DNA of 34,093 nt from Thermoflexus hugenholtzii JAD2 (lineage in GTDB: Bacteria; Chloroflexota; UBA11872; UBA12225): contig CAMDTO010000014.1 in NCBI GenBank assembly GCA_945907765.1, forward strand, positions 1 to 34,093. Direction: 5' to 3'. This document shows, piece after piece, positions 15,986-25,256 of this stretch. The notes beneath the pieces are model-generated. The model was not told the origin of the DNA. It made no database searches and worked only from the letters and a program-made list of their open reading frames with translations. A program made the position numbers and the translations under genes. The stretch's first letter is position 1; each line of letters begins with the position of its first letter.

Positions 15986-16477
15986 TTAGGTCAGTGACGG
16001 GCGGGAGGGTGGGAGGTGGTTCATCAGGTCTGCCATTTCGATCGCGGTGACCGCAGCCTCGTACCCCTTGTTGCCAGACTTGGCGCCAGACCGGTCCATT
16101 GCTTGGTCGAGTGTCTCGGTCGTGATGATCCCGAAAATCACTGGAACTCCAGTGTCGATCGACGCACGTGCGACGCCGGCCGCAGCTTGCCCCGCAACAT
16201 AGTCGTAGTGCGAAGTCGCCCCGCGGATCACCGCACCCAGGCAGACCACGGCAGCGTAGTTCCCGGAACTGGCAAGTCGACGCGCAACAACGGGGATTTC
16301 AAAGGATCCTGGCACCCAAGCAACGTCGATCCTTGCCTCATCAACGCCATGGCGGACGAAGGCGTGAAGGGCACCAGCAAGGAGCTCCTTGGTGAAGAAC
16401 TCGTTGAACCGGGCCACGACTACCGCGTAGCGCTGTCCCTCGGAGGCGATCACCCGGCCCTCAAATGTCTGCCCCAT
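15986..16477 (-). CDS. ribH: 6,7-dimethyl-8-ribityllumazine synthase
   Basis: 163 residues, the usual length. It condenses 5-amino-6-ribitylaminouracil with 3,4-dihydroxy-2-butanone 4-phosphate. Recognisable are '[15 protein letters not shown]' (substrate-binding Phe-Asn), '[14 protein letters not shown]', '[17 protein letters not shown]' with the catalytic His, '[15 protein letters not shown]' and '[14 protein letters not shown]'. The ATG is preceded by GGAGGG about ten bases upstream. A 132-base gap separates it from ribBA; it contains a weak hairpin with a TTTTAT run near the ribBA end and no clear riboswitch. Confidence 0.97.
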   Translation of the reverse strand: MGQTFEGRVIASEGQRYAVVVARFNEFFTKELLAGALHAFVRHGVDEARIDVAWVPGSFEIPVVARRLASSGNYAAVVCLGAVIRGATSHYDYVAGQAAAGVARASIDTGVPVIFGIITTETLDQAMDRSGAKSGNKGYEAAVTAIEMADLMNHLPPSRPSLT

Positions 16478-16609
16478 GATGCTCGTGTCCCTCCGCGGTC
16501 CTGATGAATTGTCCCAAATGAATGATGTCGCTTGCTAGAGGCGCCACACGTACGGTGGGTTTGCCTCAGGTAGCCCAGTGATAAAAGTGTCGGCGAAGCG
16601 CTCGGCAAC

Positions 16610-17839
16610 CTAACCGGCGGTCGTCGCATCCGGAAATGAAAATGTGGCTAGATGGCCCATACGATCTCGCTTGGTCTCGAGATACCGGATATTGTGTGGA
16701 TTGGCATGCACCGGAATTGGAAGTTGGTCGGTCACTTTCAGGCCGTAGCCCTCGATCGCAACGAGCTTCTTGGGATTGTTTGTCATGAGAACCATCTGCG
16801 AGACACCGAGGTCCGCAAGTATTTGCGCTCCAATTCCGTAGTCCCGCTTGTCTTCAGGAAACCCGAGGCGCAGGTTTGCATCGATCGTGTCGGCACCTTG
16901 ATCCTGCAAGACATACGCTCGAAGCTTGTTGTGAAGGCCAATCCCACGGCCCTCCTGGTGCAGGTAGACGACGACTCCGGTGCCCGCCGTTTCAATCCGC
17001 TCCATCGCCCACTGAAATTGCTGTCCACAGTCGCAACGCAAACTGCCGAACGTGTCTCCAGTGAGGCACTTCGAATGCATCCGCACCAGGACAGGTTCCT
17101 TCGCGTTCCGAAGGTCTCCCTTGACCAGGGCGACGTGCTCCTCTCCGGTAATCGTGTCCAGGTACGCATGGGCAATGAAGTCGCCTGACGCCGTCGGCAT
17201 CGGGACTTCCACAACCTTGCGAACGAGTTGCTCGTGGTGACGTCGGTATGCGATCAGGTCGGCAACCGAAATGATCGGAATGTCGTGCCGTTCACTGAAT
17301 TGTTCAAGGCTTGGCATCCGCGCCATGGTTCCATCGGCATCCATGATATCGCAGATGACGGCGGCCGGTGCCAGTCCCGCAAGGTTGGCGAGATCTACCG
17401 AGGCCTCGGTCTGACCTGCACGAACGAGCACGCCGCCTTCACGGGCGCGCAACGGGAAGATGTGCCCAGGCCGTGCAAGATCTTCGGGCCGTGTCGCCGG
17501 ATCGATCGCCGTACGGATCGTGTGCGCGCGGTCCTTCGCTGAAATCCCGGTTGTGACCCCGCGTCTCGCCTCGATTGACACGGTGAATGCAGTGCCCATC
17601 GATGAGGTGTTCTCGGACACCATCATCGGTATCCGGAGATCATCAAGACGCGCGCCACTCATGGGAAGGCAGATGAGCCCTCGCCCGTGGGTGGCCATGA
17701 AGTTGATCGCTTCTGGCGTCACCAATTCGGCAGGGATGCACAGGTCGCCCTCATTCTCGCGGTCCTCATCATCGACGATGATGACGAACGAACCCGCCTT
17801 GAATCGTGCGATCGCGTCCTCAATCGATGCAAGTGGCAT
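16610..17839 (-). CDS. ribBA: Bifunctional 3,4-dihydroxy-2-butanone 4-phosphate synthase / GTP cyclohydrolase II
   Basis: 409 residues from the ATG at 17839, chosen for the AGAGG ribosome-binding site and the conserved start MPLASIEDAI. The N-terminal synthase domain (~1-200) has DDEDRENEGDL, THGRGLICLPM and the GHIFPL stretch. The C-terminal cyclohydrolase domain (~205-409) has the zinc-binding triad in SKCLTGDTFGSLRCDCG, then 'YLHQEGRGIGL' and the catalytic 'KRDYGIGAQILADLG'. Both halves look complete, so one protein supplies both entry steps of riboflavin synthesis. It lies 136 bases after ribE in the same direction. Confidence 0.97.
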   Translation of the reverse strand: MPLASIEDAIARFKAGSFVIIVDDEDRENEGDLCIPAELVTPEAINFMATHGRGLICLPMSGARLDDLRIPMMVSENTSSMGTAFTVSIEARRGVTTGISAKDRAHTIRTAIDPATRPEDLARPGHIFPLRAREGGVLVRAGQTEASVDLANLAGLAPAAVICDIMDADGTMARMPSLEQFSERHDIPIISVADLIAYRRHHEQLVRKVVEVPMPTASGDFIAHAYLDTITGEEHVALVKGDLRNAKEPVLVRMHSKCLTGDTFGSLRCDCGQQFQWAMERIETAGTGVVVYLHQEGRGIGLHNKLRAYVLQDQGADTIDANLRLGFPEDKRDYGIGAQILADLGVSQMVLMTNNPKKLVAIEGYGLKVTDQLPIPVHANPHNIRYLETKRDRMGHLATFSFPDATTAG

Positions 17840-17975
17840 CGCGTGAACCTCTACTTTCCAATGATGTGATGACGTCCGGGGTGCCCAGCAGAGCACCGTT
17901 GCGAGGGGGTTTGTCGTTAGTGAAGCCCTGCCGACGCTTACTCCGGTCCTGTGGGTCGAGATACGTGCGGCAAGT

Positions 17976-18596
17976 CTAGGCGGTACTGCCTACGACTGAG
18001 GGAGGCAGCGCGGCTTCGACTGCCCGGGCAACATACTTCGCAAGGATGTCCGCTTCGAGGTTTACCGTCGCGCCAACCGGCCGTTGTGACAGAAGTGTCA
18101 CGTCCAATGTATGCGGGATAAGCCACACATCGAACCAGTCAGCGCCGACATTCACGACAGTGAGACTGACGCCATCGACTGAGATCGATCCCTTGGGGAC
18201 CAGGTAGCGGACAATTTCGGGGGGGGCGGTAAATGACTGCACGACCGCGTCGCCTTCGGTCCGACGGTCACGGATCGTGCCCGTTCCGTCCACATGCCCC
18301 TGCATGAAGTGGCCGCCAAAGCGTCCGCTAACCGCGAGGGCGCGTTCGAGGTGAAGCCGGTCCCCAACCCCGAGGTCACCAAGGTTGGTGCGCCTGAGCG
18401 TCTCGAGTGTCGCCTCAACGGCAAACGTCCGCTCGTCGCGCGTGACAACCGTCAGGCATGCGCCGTTCATGGCAATGCTGTCGCCGACGCGCGTGCCTTC
18501 AAGTGCAATCGTGGCCTCAATGGTCAGACGCGCACCATCGGGCGTCACCGAAATCTGGCGTACCGTGCCCGTCTCTTCAACGATGCCCGTGAACAT
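17976..18596 (-). CDS. ribE: Riboflavin synthase, alpha subunit
   Basis: 206 residues with two lumazine-binding repeats. I use the ATG at 18596 (MFTGIVEETG, the invariant family start, with GGGAAGG upstream) rather than the longer frame. Repeat 1 has GDSIAMNGACLTV and GRFGGHFMQGHVDG. Repeat 2 has KGSISVDGVSLTV and the 'ADILAKYVARAVE' tail. It dismutates two lumazines to riboflavin plus the RibH substrate. It starts 16 bases after the ribD stop. Confidence 0.97.
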   Translation of the reverse strand: MFTGIVEETGTVRQISVTPDGARLTIEATIALEGTRVGDSIAMNGACLTVVTRDERTFAVEATLETLRRTNLGDLGVGDRLHLERALAVSGRFGGHFMQGHVDGTGTIRDRRTEGDAVVQSFTAPPEIVRYLVPKGSISVDGVSLTVVNVGADWFDVWLIPHTLDVTLLSQRPVGATVNLEADILAKYVARAVEAALPPSVVGSTA

Positions 18597-18612
18597 CCGG
18601 GGAACCTTCCCT

Positions 18613-19836
18613 CTACGTGGCAGGACGGATTGGCCTGTCTGGACCGGCTTCCGGCCAGGCAATCGCCGAAAGTGTCCCGTAAACGAGTGTATCAATGCCG
18701 AGCTTTGTTACGGACGGCGTAATTAGGTGAAAGGCTTGGGCAAGTGCGGACGCGCCAGAGCCACCGATTGCACCTGGTGCGCCCCGACCTCCGATGATCA
18801 TGGGTGCGATGACGGCCGCGACGGCGTCGACGAGGCCCGCATCAAAAAACGCACCATGGATCGTGGAGCCACCTTCAATCAGCATGCTCGTGACACCGCG
18901 GTCAGCGAGAAGAGCCAGGACGCCCTCCGGCTGAGGTCGTCCATTGTGTCCGCCGGGCACCGCAACGACCTCCGTTCCCGGGCTGGACAGTGCAGTGCGA
19001 CGGGATGCCCAGTCAGTGGTCCCGTCGTCGACCCCGAGAATGAGGGTGTGTCCGGGAAGCGCGCCATTCACGACCCGTGAGGTGGCCGGTGTGCGCAGAG
19101 ACGTATCCAGAATGACCCGAAGGGGATGGTTTGCTTCATCCCCATGGTCTAGCCGACGGGGACGGACGCCGGATATCATCGGATCCTGGGACGTCGTTCC
19201 GTTTCCATCAAGCCTTGTCGTAAGCGACGGGTCATCAGCAATGACTGTGCCAACCCCAACCAAGATGGCGTCCATGCGGTCTCGCACGCCGTGCGCCCAC
19301 CTGCGCGCCTCGGGACCGGTGATCCATTGGCTTTCGCCTGTGGCAGTCGCAATCCGTCCATCAAGACTGCACGCGAACTTGGCCACAACGAACGGAAGTC
19401 GATTGGTGACCCATCGTGCGAACCCCGCCATGATCGCCCGTGCTTCGGCACCGCCCTCGCCAACAATCACAGCGACACCTGCTTCGCGAAGACGGGCAAC
19501 TCCACGACCGGCAACGCGGGGGTTCGGGTCGAGCGTCGCGACGTGCACGCGCCGAATTCCCGAAGCGATGACTGCCTCGGTGCATGGTGGCGTGCGACCG
19601 TGGTGATTGCACGGTTCGAGCGTGACGTACATGGTTGAGCCGGGCGTGCCAGAGTTGGTAACGGAAGCGAGTGCGACCGGTTCGGCGTGGGACTGCCCGT
19701 ACGGTCGCGTTGCGCCCTGTCCGATGATGACGCCGTCGCGGACGATCACGGCCCCGACCGAAGGATTGGGACTGGTTCGACCGAGCGCACCCGCCGCCAA
19801 AGACAGGGCTCGTGCCATGAAAGGGCCGGTTATCAC
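18613..19836 (-). CDS. ribD: Bifunctional diaminohydroxyphosphoribosylaminopyrimidine deaminase / 5-amino-6-(5-phosphoribosylamino)uracil reductase
   Basis: 407 residues. The N-terminal deaminase has the zinc site His50/Glu52 (HAEPVAL) with Cys76 and Cys85 (EPCNHHGRTPPC). The reductase half begins near residue 150 ('FACSLDGRIATATGESQWITG') and includes 'VGVGTVIADDPSLTTR' and 'LIEGGSTIHGAFFDAGLVD'. It is longer than E. coli RibD, partly through about 20 extra residues after 'DDPSLTTR'. The GTG start overlaps the protease stop (GTGA); an ATG six codons in is an alternative. Confidence 0.95.
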   Translation of the reverse strand: MITGPFMARALSLAAGALGRTSPNPSVGAVIVRDGVIIGQGATRPYGQSHAEPVALASVTNSGTPGSTMYVTLEPCNHHGRTPPCTEAVIASGIRRVHVATLDPNPRVAGRGVARLREAGVAVIVGEGGAEARAIMAGFARWVTNRLPFVVAKFACSLDGRIATATGESQWITGPEARRWAHGVRDRMDAILVGVGTVIADDPSLTTRLDGNGTTSQDPMISGVRPRRLDHGDEANHPLRVILDTSLRTPATSRVVNGALPGHTLILGVDDGTTDWASRRTALSSPGTEVVAVPGGHNGRPQPEGVLALLADRGVTSMLIEGGSTIHGAFFDAGLVDAVAAVIAPMIIGGRGAPGAIGGSGASALAQAFHLITPSVTKLGIDTLVYGTLSAIAWPEAGPDRPIRPAT

Positions 19837-21083
19837 GGGGCCATGTCACCTTCCGGCCACGGTTCGAGGGTGGCCATCGTCTCGATGGTCTCGCTCCCAC
19901 GTGCGATGGTCAGGGTGACCCTGTCGCCGGGCCGGTAGGTACGGTCCAGGTACGCGCCGAAGGCGTCCATGGTCTCCACTGGTGCGCGGTCAACAGCCGT
20001 GATGACGTCACCCTTTCGGAGACCGGCCCTTGCGGCGGGACCGACACCGACAACCGATCCAATCGCGACGCCACGGGAGACGGTCACACCAAGTTCACGA
20101 GCGCCCGATGGCGTGACATCCTGCCCCGAAATGCCAAGCCACGCATGCCGGATGTGTTCTCCGGCAAGCAGGCGGTCGGCAAAGCGCTTGACCGATGATG
20201 AAGGCACGGCGTAGCCAATCCCTCCAAAGCCAGTCCGCCCGGCAGTGCGCTCGATGGCATTCGTAATCCCGATCACCTCGCCAGCAGCGTTGAGCAGCGC
20301 ACCACCCGAGTTGCCCGGGTTAAGGGTTGCGTCAGTCTGGATGATGTGTCGCATCGGCCGGTCGCCATCTCGAAGGGTGCGTCCAAGGCCGGAGATGACC
20401 CCGACGCTGATGCTCCGATCAAGGCCGATCGGGTTCCCTATGGCTATCGCCAACTCGCCCGGACGCAGTTCGTCTGAGTCACCAAGGGTCAGCGTTTGCA
20501 GGTTCGGTGGGGCATCTTCCAGTCTGAGGAACGCGATGTCGTCCTGAGGATCCCGGCCGAGCATTGTCGCTATGAGACGGGTGTGATCAAGCAAGGTCAC
20601 TTCGATGGACGTCGCATCGCGCACGACGTGGTAGTTGGTCAGAACGGTTCCGTTTGGCGAAATCAGCACGCCAGATCCGGAACCGCGGCGTTCACCCCGA
20701 ATGGTCGTGATTTCGACAATCGACGGCGACGCACGTTCGTAGATCCCAGTCACGAGTGCACGGTCGTACAGCGCGTACTTGCCTGGTGACAGTGGGGTTG
20801 GAATAGCACGAACCGGCATTGCCACACCGGCGCGGCGCAAGAACGTTGCCATTTGAGGTGGAACTTTCGCGTCGGTGGCCCACACCGCGGTGCTGCCGGC
20901 CCCGGCGCCAACCGAAAGAAGGAAGACGACGATCGCAAACCACACCAGACCGCTGAATGCAATCCGGGCAAAGCGTAGCGCGGATCCCGTCCGGGAGCGA
21001 CCCGGGGTATCCGCCGAATTTGCAAGGTCTGGAGCCTCTGCTATCGGGGTTATTGCCATTCGCGTTCCAACATAGTCTGCCAT
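19833..21083 (-). CDS. htrA: HtrA/DegP-type S1C serine protease with PDZ domain, membrane-anchored
   Basis: About 416 residues from the ATG at 21083. A single membrane span (~36-60) is followed by an Ala/Pro-rich connector, a trypsin-like domain and one C-terminal PDZ domain (~300-405). The catalytic triad is complete: His in TNYHVV (~152), Asp in QDDIAFL (~182) and Ser in NPGNSGG (~259). Such proteases degrade or refold damaged envelope proteins. It is the first gene of the minus-strand run into the riboflavin genes and overlaps ribD by GTGA. A later in-frame ATG nine bases after a TATGTT box is another possible start. Confidence 0.92.
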   Translation of the reverse strand: MADYVGTRMAITPIAEAPDLANSADTPGRSRTGSALRFARIAFSGLVWFAIVVFLLSVGAGAGSTAVWATDAKVPPQMATFLRRAGVAMPVRAIPTPLSPGKYALYDRALVTGIYERASPSIVEITTIRGERRGSGSGVLISPNGTVLTNYHVVRDATSIEVTLLDHTRLIATMLGRDPQDDIAFLRLEDAPPNLQTLTLGDSDELRPGELAIAIGNPIGLDRSISVGVISGLGRTLRDGDRPMRHIIQTDATLNPGNSGGALLNAAGEVIGITNAIERTAGRTGFGGIGYAVPSSSVKRFADRLLAGEHIRHAWLGISGQDVTPSGARELGVTVSRGVAIGSVVGVGPAARAGLRKGDVITAVDRAPVETMDAFGAYLDRTYRPGDRVTLTIARGSETIETMATLEPWPEGDMAP

Positions 21084-21184
21084 TGAACGGCATGGCCGCA
21101 AGTCTCTCCGAGCGTGGCTCTGGGCTAACGAGGCACGTCTCGTGCGAAACGCGCCGCATCAAAGGGTCTCACCTGGATCCGACG

Positions 21185-21190
21185 TACACT
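21185..21190 (+). promoter_or_regulatory. Leaderless-type -10 box of coaE
   Basis: TACACT ends six bases before the coaE ATG. No ribosome-binding site is visible in front of that ATG and no good -35 box lies upstream, which fits a leaderless transcript. The same TANNNT-N6-ATG spacing occurs before the SGNH gene and the SDR remnant. Confidence 0.35.
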
Positions 21191-21196
21191 CGTCCC

Positions 21197-21814
21197 ATGC
21201 GCACAATCGCTCTCACTGGGCGCATCGGAAGCGGGAAATCCACGGTTGCGGCGGTCCTAGCCTCCCGGGGCGCGGCCGTCATTGATGCCGACCGGATTGT
21301 CCATGACCTCTACCGCGACGATGTCGAACTCCGCAACGCACTCGAGGATCGTTTCGGTCCGAATGTGATGGCACGCGACGGCGTCAACCGCGCCGCTCTT
21401 GGTGAAGTTGTGTTTGCCGATGTAGTCGCACGTCGCGAACTCGAGATGCTTGTCCATCCACGTGTGCATGCCCGACAGGATCTATTCGTTGACAGGTCAC
21501 GCGCATCAGGAGTGCCATTGGCTGTCATCGAAGCGGTCAAGATCGTCGAGAGCGGCGGATCAGACCGCTGTGATGAATTGTGGATTGTCGTAGCAGACGC
21601 CGAAATCGTTTTTGGCAGGCTCGAGGGTCGGGGAATGGGTCGCGAAGAGGCCACGCGACGCATGTCTTCGCAGGGAACCGCCGGGAAATGGATCGATCAC
21701 TTTGTTTCGGCATCAGCGCGCTTGGGCAAGGCAAGACCTGTCGTGGTGATCGATAACAGTTCTACGCTCGACTCAACCTCGGCCCAGATAGATCGGTTCA
21801 ACACGATCGGCTGA
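21197..21814 (+). CDS. coaE: Dephospho-CoA kinase
   Basis: 205 residues, the usual size. It phosphorylates dephospho-CoA in the last step of CoA synthesis. The start MRTIALTGRIGSGKST places the P-loop (GRIGSGKST) at residues 8-16. It is followed by the family stretches 'GAAVIDADRIVHDLY', 'RRELEMLVHPRVH' and 'RRMSSQ'. The ATG at 21197 was chosen over the longer frame on family N-termini. It is divergent from the HtrA gene and convergent with the PHP gene. Confidence 0.93.
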   Translation: MRTIALTGRIGSGKSTVAAVLASRGAAVIDADRIVHDLYRDDVELRNALEDRFGPNVMARDGVNRAALGEVVFADVVARRELEMLVHPRVHARQDLFVDRSRASGVPLAVIEAVKIVESGGSDRCDELWIVVADAEIVFGRLEGRGMGREEATRRMSSQGTAGKWIDHFVSASARLGKARPVVVIDNSSTLDSTSAQIDRFNTIG

Positions 21815-21835
21815 CCGGTGGGGCCGAACCCGTGA

Positions 21836-22732
21836 CTACCAGGAAATCGATGACCGTCTTGCGAGAAGCGGTTCCAGTAACTCTGCCGTCACTGCGGGTA
21901 CGCCAATCTCGCCGCTTCCGGCCTTCAATCCCGGGCCATGGAAGTCACTCCCACCCGTAATGACAAGCCCGTGGGTCGTAGCAATCGTGCAAAGTTGCTC
22001 TACCTGACGGGGAGAGTAGTCGCCGTAGACACATTCCATGCCACCCAGGCCAGCCTCTATCAGTGAAGGCAGTTGCCGTTCAAAGTCCGGAAAATAGCTT
22101 GGGTGAGCCAGAACCGCCACACCTCCAGCCCGGCGGATCGTGTCGATGACGTCGTTTGGTTTGACACGGTCGTAATGGACGTCGCCGGCCATCCCGTTTC
22201 CGAGCAACGTGGCGAAGGCGTCGTCGCGGCTCGCAACTGCGCCGATCGCGACCAAGGCGTCCGCAACATGTGGACGCCCGACTGCCCCGCCCTCGGCGAT
22301 ATTCGCCCGCTTTGCGATGTCGTCCCACCAGAGTTGGGGAACTGTCCCGGAGCCTCGTCGTCGGAGTTCAGCATTGACGCGTCTGACGATTTCCTGACCA
22401 CGTTCGATGCGTGCGGACCGGCGGGTCTCAAGCCAACTCGTAAATGCCTGGTCATCGACACGCACGTGGTACCCGAGAATATGGCAGTCACCTACTGGAG
22501 CGTCGGCACTCAGTTCAACGCCCGTCAGTACCTCGACACCAAGGGTGTTTCCGGTGGCTTGGGCTTCAGGAACGCCGCCAATACTGTCGTGATCAGTGAT
22601 CGATATTGTCCGCAACCCGATCGCCGCGGCCCGTACCACGATCGCGTGCGGTGAAAGAGTTCCGTCCGACGCCGTCGAATGGAGGTGGAGATCAATCTGC
22701 CCGAAAGGACGTCCTTGGCTACCTTCCGTCAC
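21836..22732 (-). CDS. PHP-domain phosphoesterase, RNase AM/YciV-like
   Basis: 298 residues. The metal-binding motifs of the polymerase-and-histidinol-phosphatase domain are all visible: [12 protein letters not shown] (~14-24), SITDHDS (~44-50), GVELSAD, VLAHPS and GGSDFHGP near the C-terminus. The length and the inserted helical segment (~95-165) fit the TrpH/YciV group. E. coli members act as 5'-3' exonucleases on short RNA and remove 3'-phosphate from nucleotide bisphosphates. The GTG start overlaps the RNase Y stop (GTGA), which suggests a joint role in RNA turnover. Confidence 0.88.
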   Translation of the reverse strand: MTEGSQGRPFGQIDLHLHSTASDGTLSPHAIVVRAAAIGLRTISITDHDSIGGVPEAQATGNTLGVEVLTGVELSADAPVGDCHILGYHVRVDDQAFTSWLETRRSARIERGQEIVRRVNAELRRRGSGTVPQLWWDDIAKRANIAEGGAVGRPHVADALVAIGAVASRDDAFATLLGNGMAGDVHYDRVKPNDVIDTIRRAGGVAVLAHPSYFPDFERQLPSLIEAGLGGMECVYGDYSPRQVEQLCTIATTHGLVITGGSDFHGPGLKAGSGEIGVPAVTAELLEPLLARRSSISW

Positions 22733-24312
22733 CGCGCGTAGTCCACGACGCGGGTCTCGCGGATCACAGTCACCTTGATTTGACCAGGGAAATCCATGGT
22801 CTCTTCGATCCGTTTCACGATGTCACGACTGAGCGACCAAGCCTCATCCTCGTTCACCTGATCAGGTTTTACAAGGATGCGAACCTCCCGCCCAGCTTGA
22901 AGCGCGTAGGCCTTGTCGACCCCCGCGAAACTGCTCGCCACCCCTTCAAGCGCTTCAAGACGCTTGATGTAGTTGTCGACGGTCTCGCGGCGCGCGCCGG
23001 GCCGGGATGCCGAAATCGCGTCCGCGGCGGCAACCAGAAATGCTTCAACCGTCTGTGGGTCCACTTCAAAATGATGGGCCTGTATGGCATGGACGACCCG
23101 GGGTGGCACGGCGTATTTCCGGGCGAAGTCCGCTCCAATGAGGGCGTGAGGCCCTTCGATCTCGTGATCGAGCGCCTTGCCAATGTCATGCAGCAATCCG
23201 GCCCGCCGGCATACGGCTATGTCCGCACCAACCTCGGCCGCCATCGCTCCCGCCAGGAAACTGACTTCCAGTGAGTGCTGCAACTGGTTCTGTCCGTAAG
23301 AAGACCGGAACTTCAGGCGACCAAGCAGCTTGACAAGCTCCACATTGAGGCCGGGGACGCCTGCCTCATAGGCGGCGCGCTCGCCATCGTCTTTCATTTG
23401 TTGCTCGACCTCGGTCTTGGACTTTGCTACCAGCTCCTCGATCCGAGTGGGATGGATGCGTCCGTCTGAGAGCAGCTTGACCAGCGAAACCCGCGCAATT
23501 TCGCGCCGGATGGGATCGAATGACGACAGGATGACCGTCTCAGGCGTGTCATCAATGATCAGGTCCACTCCAGTCGCCGCCTCGAGCGCGCGAATGTTCC
23601 GACCTTCCTTGCCGATGATGCGTCCCTTCATTTCCTCACTAGGAATGGAGACTGATGTCTGGGTCAACTCAATCGAGGTGTCGGAGGCACAACGTTGTAT
23701 CGCCTGGGCGACAATCCACCGGGCACGGCGTGCGGCCTCCTCCTTCGTCTGCTGCTCAATTTCCCGGATCCGCTGCGTAGCTTCCTCGCGTGCCGAGCCC
23801 TCGATACGCGCGACAAGTTCAGCGCGAGCGGCTTCTTCGGTCAGATTGCTGATCCGTTCAAGTTCGCGCACTTGCGACGCGCGAAGTACCTCAGCCTCGG
23901 CCGTTTTTTGTTCCGCCAACTGCTCCTTGACGACCTGGGTTCGCTCGCGCTTTTCGAACTGTTCGACTTTTCTCTCGAGATGTTCCTCGCGCGTTGCCAT
24001 TCGCTGTTCGCGCTTCTGGATCTCCGCCTGCCGCTCACGAGCATGGCGTTCGGCCTCGGCCTTGTGCAGGACCGACTCTTCCTTCGCCTCCAGGATCAGT
24101 TCCTTGGCGCGTGATCTGGCTTCCTCCAGAAGCCGGTCTGCTTCCTCGGAGGCACCACGCAGCACCCGCTCGACATCTGCCTCGCGGTGGGAACTGGCTC
24201 CACGTACTTGCTGACGCGGGGTTCGGGCACTCAAGACAGCGTACGCGGCACCCATCAGGATCACCGCGACAATGACAATTGGAAGAAGCAAAGATAAAAT
24301 GGGGCTATCCAT
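22729..24312 (-). CDS. rny: Ribonuclease Y (endoribonuclease)
   Basis: 527 residues, typical of RNase Y, which initiates mRNA decay at the membrane. An N-terminal transmembrane helix (~5-28) is followed by a long charged coiled coil (~40-205), a KH domain (~218-285, [12 protein letters not shown]) and an HD domain with His375-Asp376 ([12 protein letters not shown]). A very strong GGGGGGAGG ribosome-binding site stands five bases before the ATG. TACCAT at 24337-24342 (minus strand) is a possible -10 box. The stop overlaps the PHP phosphoesterase start. Confidence 0.97.
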   Translation of the reverse strand: MDSPILSLLLPIVIVAVILMGAAYAVLSARTPRQQVRGASSHREADVERVLRGASEEADRLLEEARSRAKELILEAKEESVLHKAEAERHARERQAEIQKREQRMATREEHLERKVEQFEKRERTQVVKEQLAEQKTAEAEVLRASQVRELERISNLTEEAARAELVARIEGSAREEATQRIREIEQQTKEEAARRARWIVAQAIQRCASDTSIELTQTSVSIPSEEMKGRIIGKEGRNIRALEAATGVDLIIDDTPETVILSSFDPIRREIARVSLVKLLSDGRIHPTRIEELVAKSKTEVEQQMKDDGERAAYEAGVPGLNVELVKLLGRLKFRSSYGQNQLQHSLEVSFLAGAMAAEVGADIAVCRRAGLLHDIGKALDHEIEGPHALIGADFARKYAVPPRVVHAIQAHHFEVDPQTVEAFLVAAADAISASRPGARRETVDNYIKRLEALEGVASSFAGVDKAYALQAGREVRILVKPDQVNEDEAWSLSRDIVKRIEETMDFPGQIKVTVIRETRVVDYAR

Positions 24313-24437
24313 ACGAACCTCCCCCCTGAAGCTTCAATGGTACGTCACGACCACCATGGAGTGATGCTGGTCGCGCACTCTGGTGTTCGTGCCACCATTC
24401 CAAGCCGCTACCATCCCGGGGCATCGGAGGCGCGTTC

Positions 24438-25124
24438 GTGATCTCGGACTTTCACACTCACAGTTTCTTCTCGGACGGTGTTCTCCTCCCTTCGGAACTC
24501 ATCCGTCGGTCCGTTGTCGCTGGATATGGGGTGATCGCGATTACCGATCACGCCGGTCCTGGGAACCTCGAGGAGGTGATTGGGCAGTTGGCACGTGAGT
24601 GCGCGGCAGCCCGGACCCATTGGCCAATCGTGGCACTTCCAGGTGTTGAACTCACGCATGTGCCCCCCGGTTCGATTGCATTGTTGGCGCGGCGCGCAAG
24701 AGCGGCGGGGGCGGCGGTCGTGATAGTCCATGGCGAGACCATTGCTGAACCTGTCGAGCCGGGAACCAACAGTGCGGCGATTGACGCTGAGGACGTGGAT
24801 ATCCTGGCCCATCCCGGGCTCATCACCCCTGAAGAGGCTTCGCGCGCTGCTCAACGTGGGTGCTTCATTGAGGTTTCAGCTCGGAAGAGCCACGCCTACG
24901 CGAATGGGCATGTCGTTACGGTAGTACGCGGCGTCGGGGGAAAGTTGCTCCTGAATAGTGATTGCCACGAGCCTGGGGATTTGCTCTCGTCACGGTTCCA
25001 ACGCCTCGTGCTTCTTGGTGCAGGTATCCCGGAAATCGATCATGCGACGATCCTGAATGACAATCCGCGCGAATTGCTTGCGCGTGTCCTGCCACGTTTG
25101 AAGGAAACCATCGCGGGGACTTGA
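24438..25124 (+). CDS. PHP-domain phosphoesterase, histidinol-phosphatase-like
   Basis: 228 residues, a compact PHP protein different from the one on the other side of RNase Y. Motifs are DFHTHSFFSDG (~4-14), AITDHAG, PGVELTH, IVHGE, LAHPG and NSDCHEP. All metal ligands appear to be present. GTG start at 24438, supported by GGAGG seven bases upstream. It is divergent from RNase Y across 125 bases and is followed by Lon in the same direction. The GAGC(T)CCC/GGGCTC element just after its stop may be a weak hairpin, but no T-run follows. The substrate is unknown. Confidence 0.85.
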   Translation: MISDFHTHSFFSDGVLLPSELIRRSVVAGYGVIAITDHAGPGNLEEVIGQLARECAAARTHWPIVALPGVELTHVPPGSIALLARRARAAGAAVVIVHGETIAEPVEPGTNSAAIDAEDVDILAHPGLITPEEASRAAQRGCFIEVSARKSHAYANGHVVTVVRGVGGKLLLNSDCHEPGDLLSSRFQRLVLLGAGIPEIDHATILNDNPRELLARVLPRLKETIAGT

Positions 25125-25256
25125 GCTCCCCAACCCGGGGCTCTGCCTCCGCGAACGGGCTCAGGGTGTGCCGGATACCTTGTAGTCTTGGAAAAGAGAG
25201 TTCCGTGCATGGCCAATACAGACCTTTGACGGATGCCATCACCGGACAACATATTC

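Noticed and set aside
16478-17975. FMN riboswitch upstream of ribBA or ribH
   Set aside because: The gaps before these genes lack the conserved FMN-element blocks. The 'accggcggt' near 16610 is the reverse complement of the end of ribBA itself.
25209-25229. Six-codon upstream frame before lon
   Set aside because: A short ATG-to-TGA frame (MANTDL) is expected by chance, and its ribosome-binding site is weak.
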